NCBI GenBank assembly: GCA_028685945.1
Contig: JAQUCZ010000103.1
Location: 1 to 5,252, forward strand
Direction of reading: 5' to 3'
Length of the DNA stretch: 5,252 nucleotides
Origin: Sulfurimonadaceae bacterium
GTDB taxonomy: Bacteria > Campylobacterota > Campylobacteria > Campylobacterales > Sulfurimonadaceae
Position numbers and translations under genes: made by a program
The notes under the pieces: generated by a model
Seen by the model: only the letters and a program-made list of their open reading frames with translations
Database searches by the model: none
What the model was told of the DNA's origin: nothing
Shown: one piece after another, positions 3,868-5,252 of the stretch
Numbering within the stretch: position 1 is the stretch's first letter
Layout: every line of letters begins with the position of its first letter

Positions 3868-5252
3868 CTAACTCTCTATATAATTCTCTATCGTTTGGCT
3901 TAAAACAGCCGTTTTTTCATAAAAAGGTTTGACGTAATCGCCGAGCATATCGAACTTTTTAAAGATCAGTTTTTGGTGGATATCTACCATGAGATCGTGC
4001 AGTTCGTTCGCGCCGATGGAGCCTGCAAGCCCTTTGATATCCAAACAAAGCATTTTTACCTGTTCGTAGCGGAAATCGGTGATGAGTTTTTCAAAAAGCC
4101 GTGCGCTGTTTTTGTAGGTCTCGAGAAACTCGCGTAAAACCTCTTTGTAAAACTCTTCGTTGCCGTTGGCGCGCACGATCCCTTTTTGAATATCGAGCCC
4201 CTCGAAAGTGAGCACCTTCGGTTTTTCCTCTTTTGGAAGTTCGAGCACTTCGCCCGTTTGTTGCAAGAACATGTCGAGCGCGGTAAAGAGTTGCGCTTTG
4301 TGCAGCGGTTTGGCAAGGTGGGCGTTCATCCCCACTTCAAACATCTTGGCGATCTCATCGGGCGAGGTGAGTGCGGTGAGCGAGATGATAGGGATTGCAT
4401 CGAAGAGGGGGTCTTGGCGGATGATTTTAGTCGCGGTGTAGCCGTCCATCTTTGGCATGTTGATATCCATAAGGATCATGTCGTAGTGTTTCTCTTTTTC
4501 TAAAAATGCCAAACACTCCTCCCCGTCGTTGGCGATGTCGATTTGCATTTGGGAGTGTTTGAGTACCCCCGAGACCACTTTTTGGTTGATAATGTCGTCT
4601 TCGACGATAAGGATTTTCGCACCTTGAAAAAGAGCAAAAGTCTCGCTTGTAACGTCGGGTGTTTTTGCAAAGGTATCGGTGTGGATTTTAAGATGGGTTG
4701 CATGGTGGCGTTTGTGTGTGACCTGCTCCTCTTTTGGCAAATATATCTTCTCTAAGAGCATACAAAGCGCTTCGCGGGTAGTGGGCTTGTAGAGTTTGAA
4801 ATCGGCGTCTTTGGTGTAGTAGTGGGTGTCGCTTTTGCTGAGATAGTTGCTGAGTGCGACGATCTTGGCATGTTCGTAGCAAGGGGCTTTTTCGAGCTGT
4901 TTGATCGTTTCGGCGCTAAAGAGTTTCTCATCCATCGCGATAATATCCAAAGGCTCTGATTCGTGGAGCTGTTTTAAAAATTTGTTCGGATCGAGAACGC
5001 TTACGTGATGCTCAAAAGTTTCAAACATTGTTTTAAGAGCCTGCGCGTAGTCGGAGTTGTTGTCGATAATCGCTATGTTTTTATGTAAAAGTCTCGCATC
5101 GGGAGTGTGCTCAAGCGTAATCTCGGGGTACATAAATGCCATCGAGAATAAAAACTCCACATCCCCGTTTTTGTCGTTACGTGCGATGAGTTCCCCCTCC
5201 ATAAGCGAAGCAAGCTCTTTGGCAACGAAAAGCCCCAACGATTCGTAACGGT
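3868..5252 (-). CDS. Hybrid sensor histidine kinase, C-terminal part (ATPase end, two receivers, degenerate HPt)
   Basis: The frame is open to the right edge, so the sensor, HisKA and most of the ATPase domain lie outside; the visible part is about 460 residues. I number residues from the leucine encoded at 5238-5236, an internal TTG codon and not a start. Residues 1-36 (LGLFVAKELASLMEGELIAR ... FLFSMAF) are the end of a HATPase_c domain. Residues 53-165 form a divergent receiver: D59 and D103 are present, S130 and K151 fit the switch positions, but the second acidic residue is N60. Residues 207-325 are a canonical receiver with E213-D214-D215, phospho-acceptor D258 (LMDINMPKMDG), T288 and K310. 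Residues 345-455 resemble an HPt domain (IKGLAGSIGANEL), but the expected His is Leu399. Such proteins relay phosphate to a response regulator; the signal and target are unknown. It is convergent with the nif genes, so a regulatory link is only a possibility. Confidence 0.87.
   Translation of the reverse strand, partial: RYESLGLFVAKELASLMEGELIARNDKNGDVEFLFSMAFMYPEITLEHTPDARLLHKNIAIIDNNSDYAQALKTMFETFEHHVSVLDPNKFLKQLHESEPLDIIAMDEKLFSAETIKQLEKAPCYEHAKIVALSNYLSKSDTHYYTKDADFKLYKPTTREALCMLLEKIYLPKEEQVTHKRHHATHLKIHTDTFAKTPDVTSETFALFQGAKILIVEDDIINQKVVSGVLKHSQMQIDIANDGEECLAFLEKEKHYDMILMDINMPKMDGYTATKIIRQDPLFDAIPIISLTALTSPDEIAKMFEVGMNAHLAKPLHKAQLFTALDMFLQQTGEVLELPKEEKPKVLTFEGLDIQKGIVRANGNEEFYKEVLREFLETYKNSARLFEKLITDFRYEQVKMLCLDIKGLAGSIGANELHDLMVDIHQKLIFKKFDMLGDYVKPFYEKTAVLSQTIENYIES

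Noticed and set aside
5236..5238. TTG at 5238 as the start codon of the kinase gene
   Set aside because: The frame stays open to the window edge and the residues there are already inside an ATPase domain, so this is an internal leucine.
1..5252. CRISPR array, tRNA, rRNA or insertion sequence
   Set aside because: No regularly spaced direct repeats, no cloverleaf-like segment with a CCA end, no rRNA-like sequence and no transposase reading frame is seen in the window.

Overview
The window is part of a nitrogen-fixation (nif) accessory cluster, most likely from a Campylobacterota (epsilonproteobacterial) organism such as the Sulfurimonas/Sulfuricurvum/Sulfurospirillum group. This assignment is inference from moderate GC, Lys/Glu/Phe-rich proteins, short intergenic gaps and the flavour of the nif proteins; no 16S or other marker is present.

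Layout, left to right. (1) Positions 2-343 (+) are the 3' end of nifN, the FeMo-cofactor scaffold subunit. (2) Positions 349-1027 (-) are a visibly AT-richer, opposite-strand toxin-antitoxin pair: a small RHH-like antitoxin followed, with a 17-bp overlap, by a PIN-domain (VapC-like) toxin. It sits between nifN and nifX, genes that are normally adjacent. (3) Positions 1028-1271 are a control region holding two palindromes in front of the antitoxin and the leader of the next nif block. (4) Positions 1272-2641 (+) are a tight operon: nifX, the NifX-associated DUF269 gene, and the flavodoxin nifF, closed by a probable intrinsic terminator. (5) Positions 2727-3762 (+) are a second block: nifW, nifZ (47-bp overlap with nifW) and a plant-type [2Fe-2S] ferredoxin. 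(6) Positions 3763-3867 are a convergent intergenic region with a strong hairpin and a structured, REP-like double palindrome. (7) Positions 3868-5252 (-) are the C-terminal part of a large hybrid sensor kinase: the end of its ATPase domain, a divergent receiver, a canonical receiver and an HPt-like domain lacking the phosphorylatable His. It runs off the right edge.

How the genes work together: NifN (with NifE) builds FeMo-co, NifX and the DUF269 protein handle or carry cofactor intermediates, NifF and the [2Fe-2S] ferredoxin are candidate electron carriers for nitrogenase or for cofactor synthesis, and NifW and NifZ help mature or protect the MoFe protein. The toxin-antitoxin pair looks like an insertion that splits the operon. 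The sensor kinase is convergent to the nif genes, and nothing in the sequence shows that it regulates them.

I see no RNA gene, transposase or CRISPR array. Most genes are well-known families. The unexplained parts are non-coding: inverted repeats sharing sequence in front of nifX and nifW, the double palindrome after the ferredoxin gene, and the position of the toxin-antitoxin insert.
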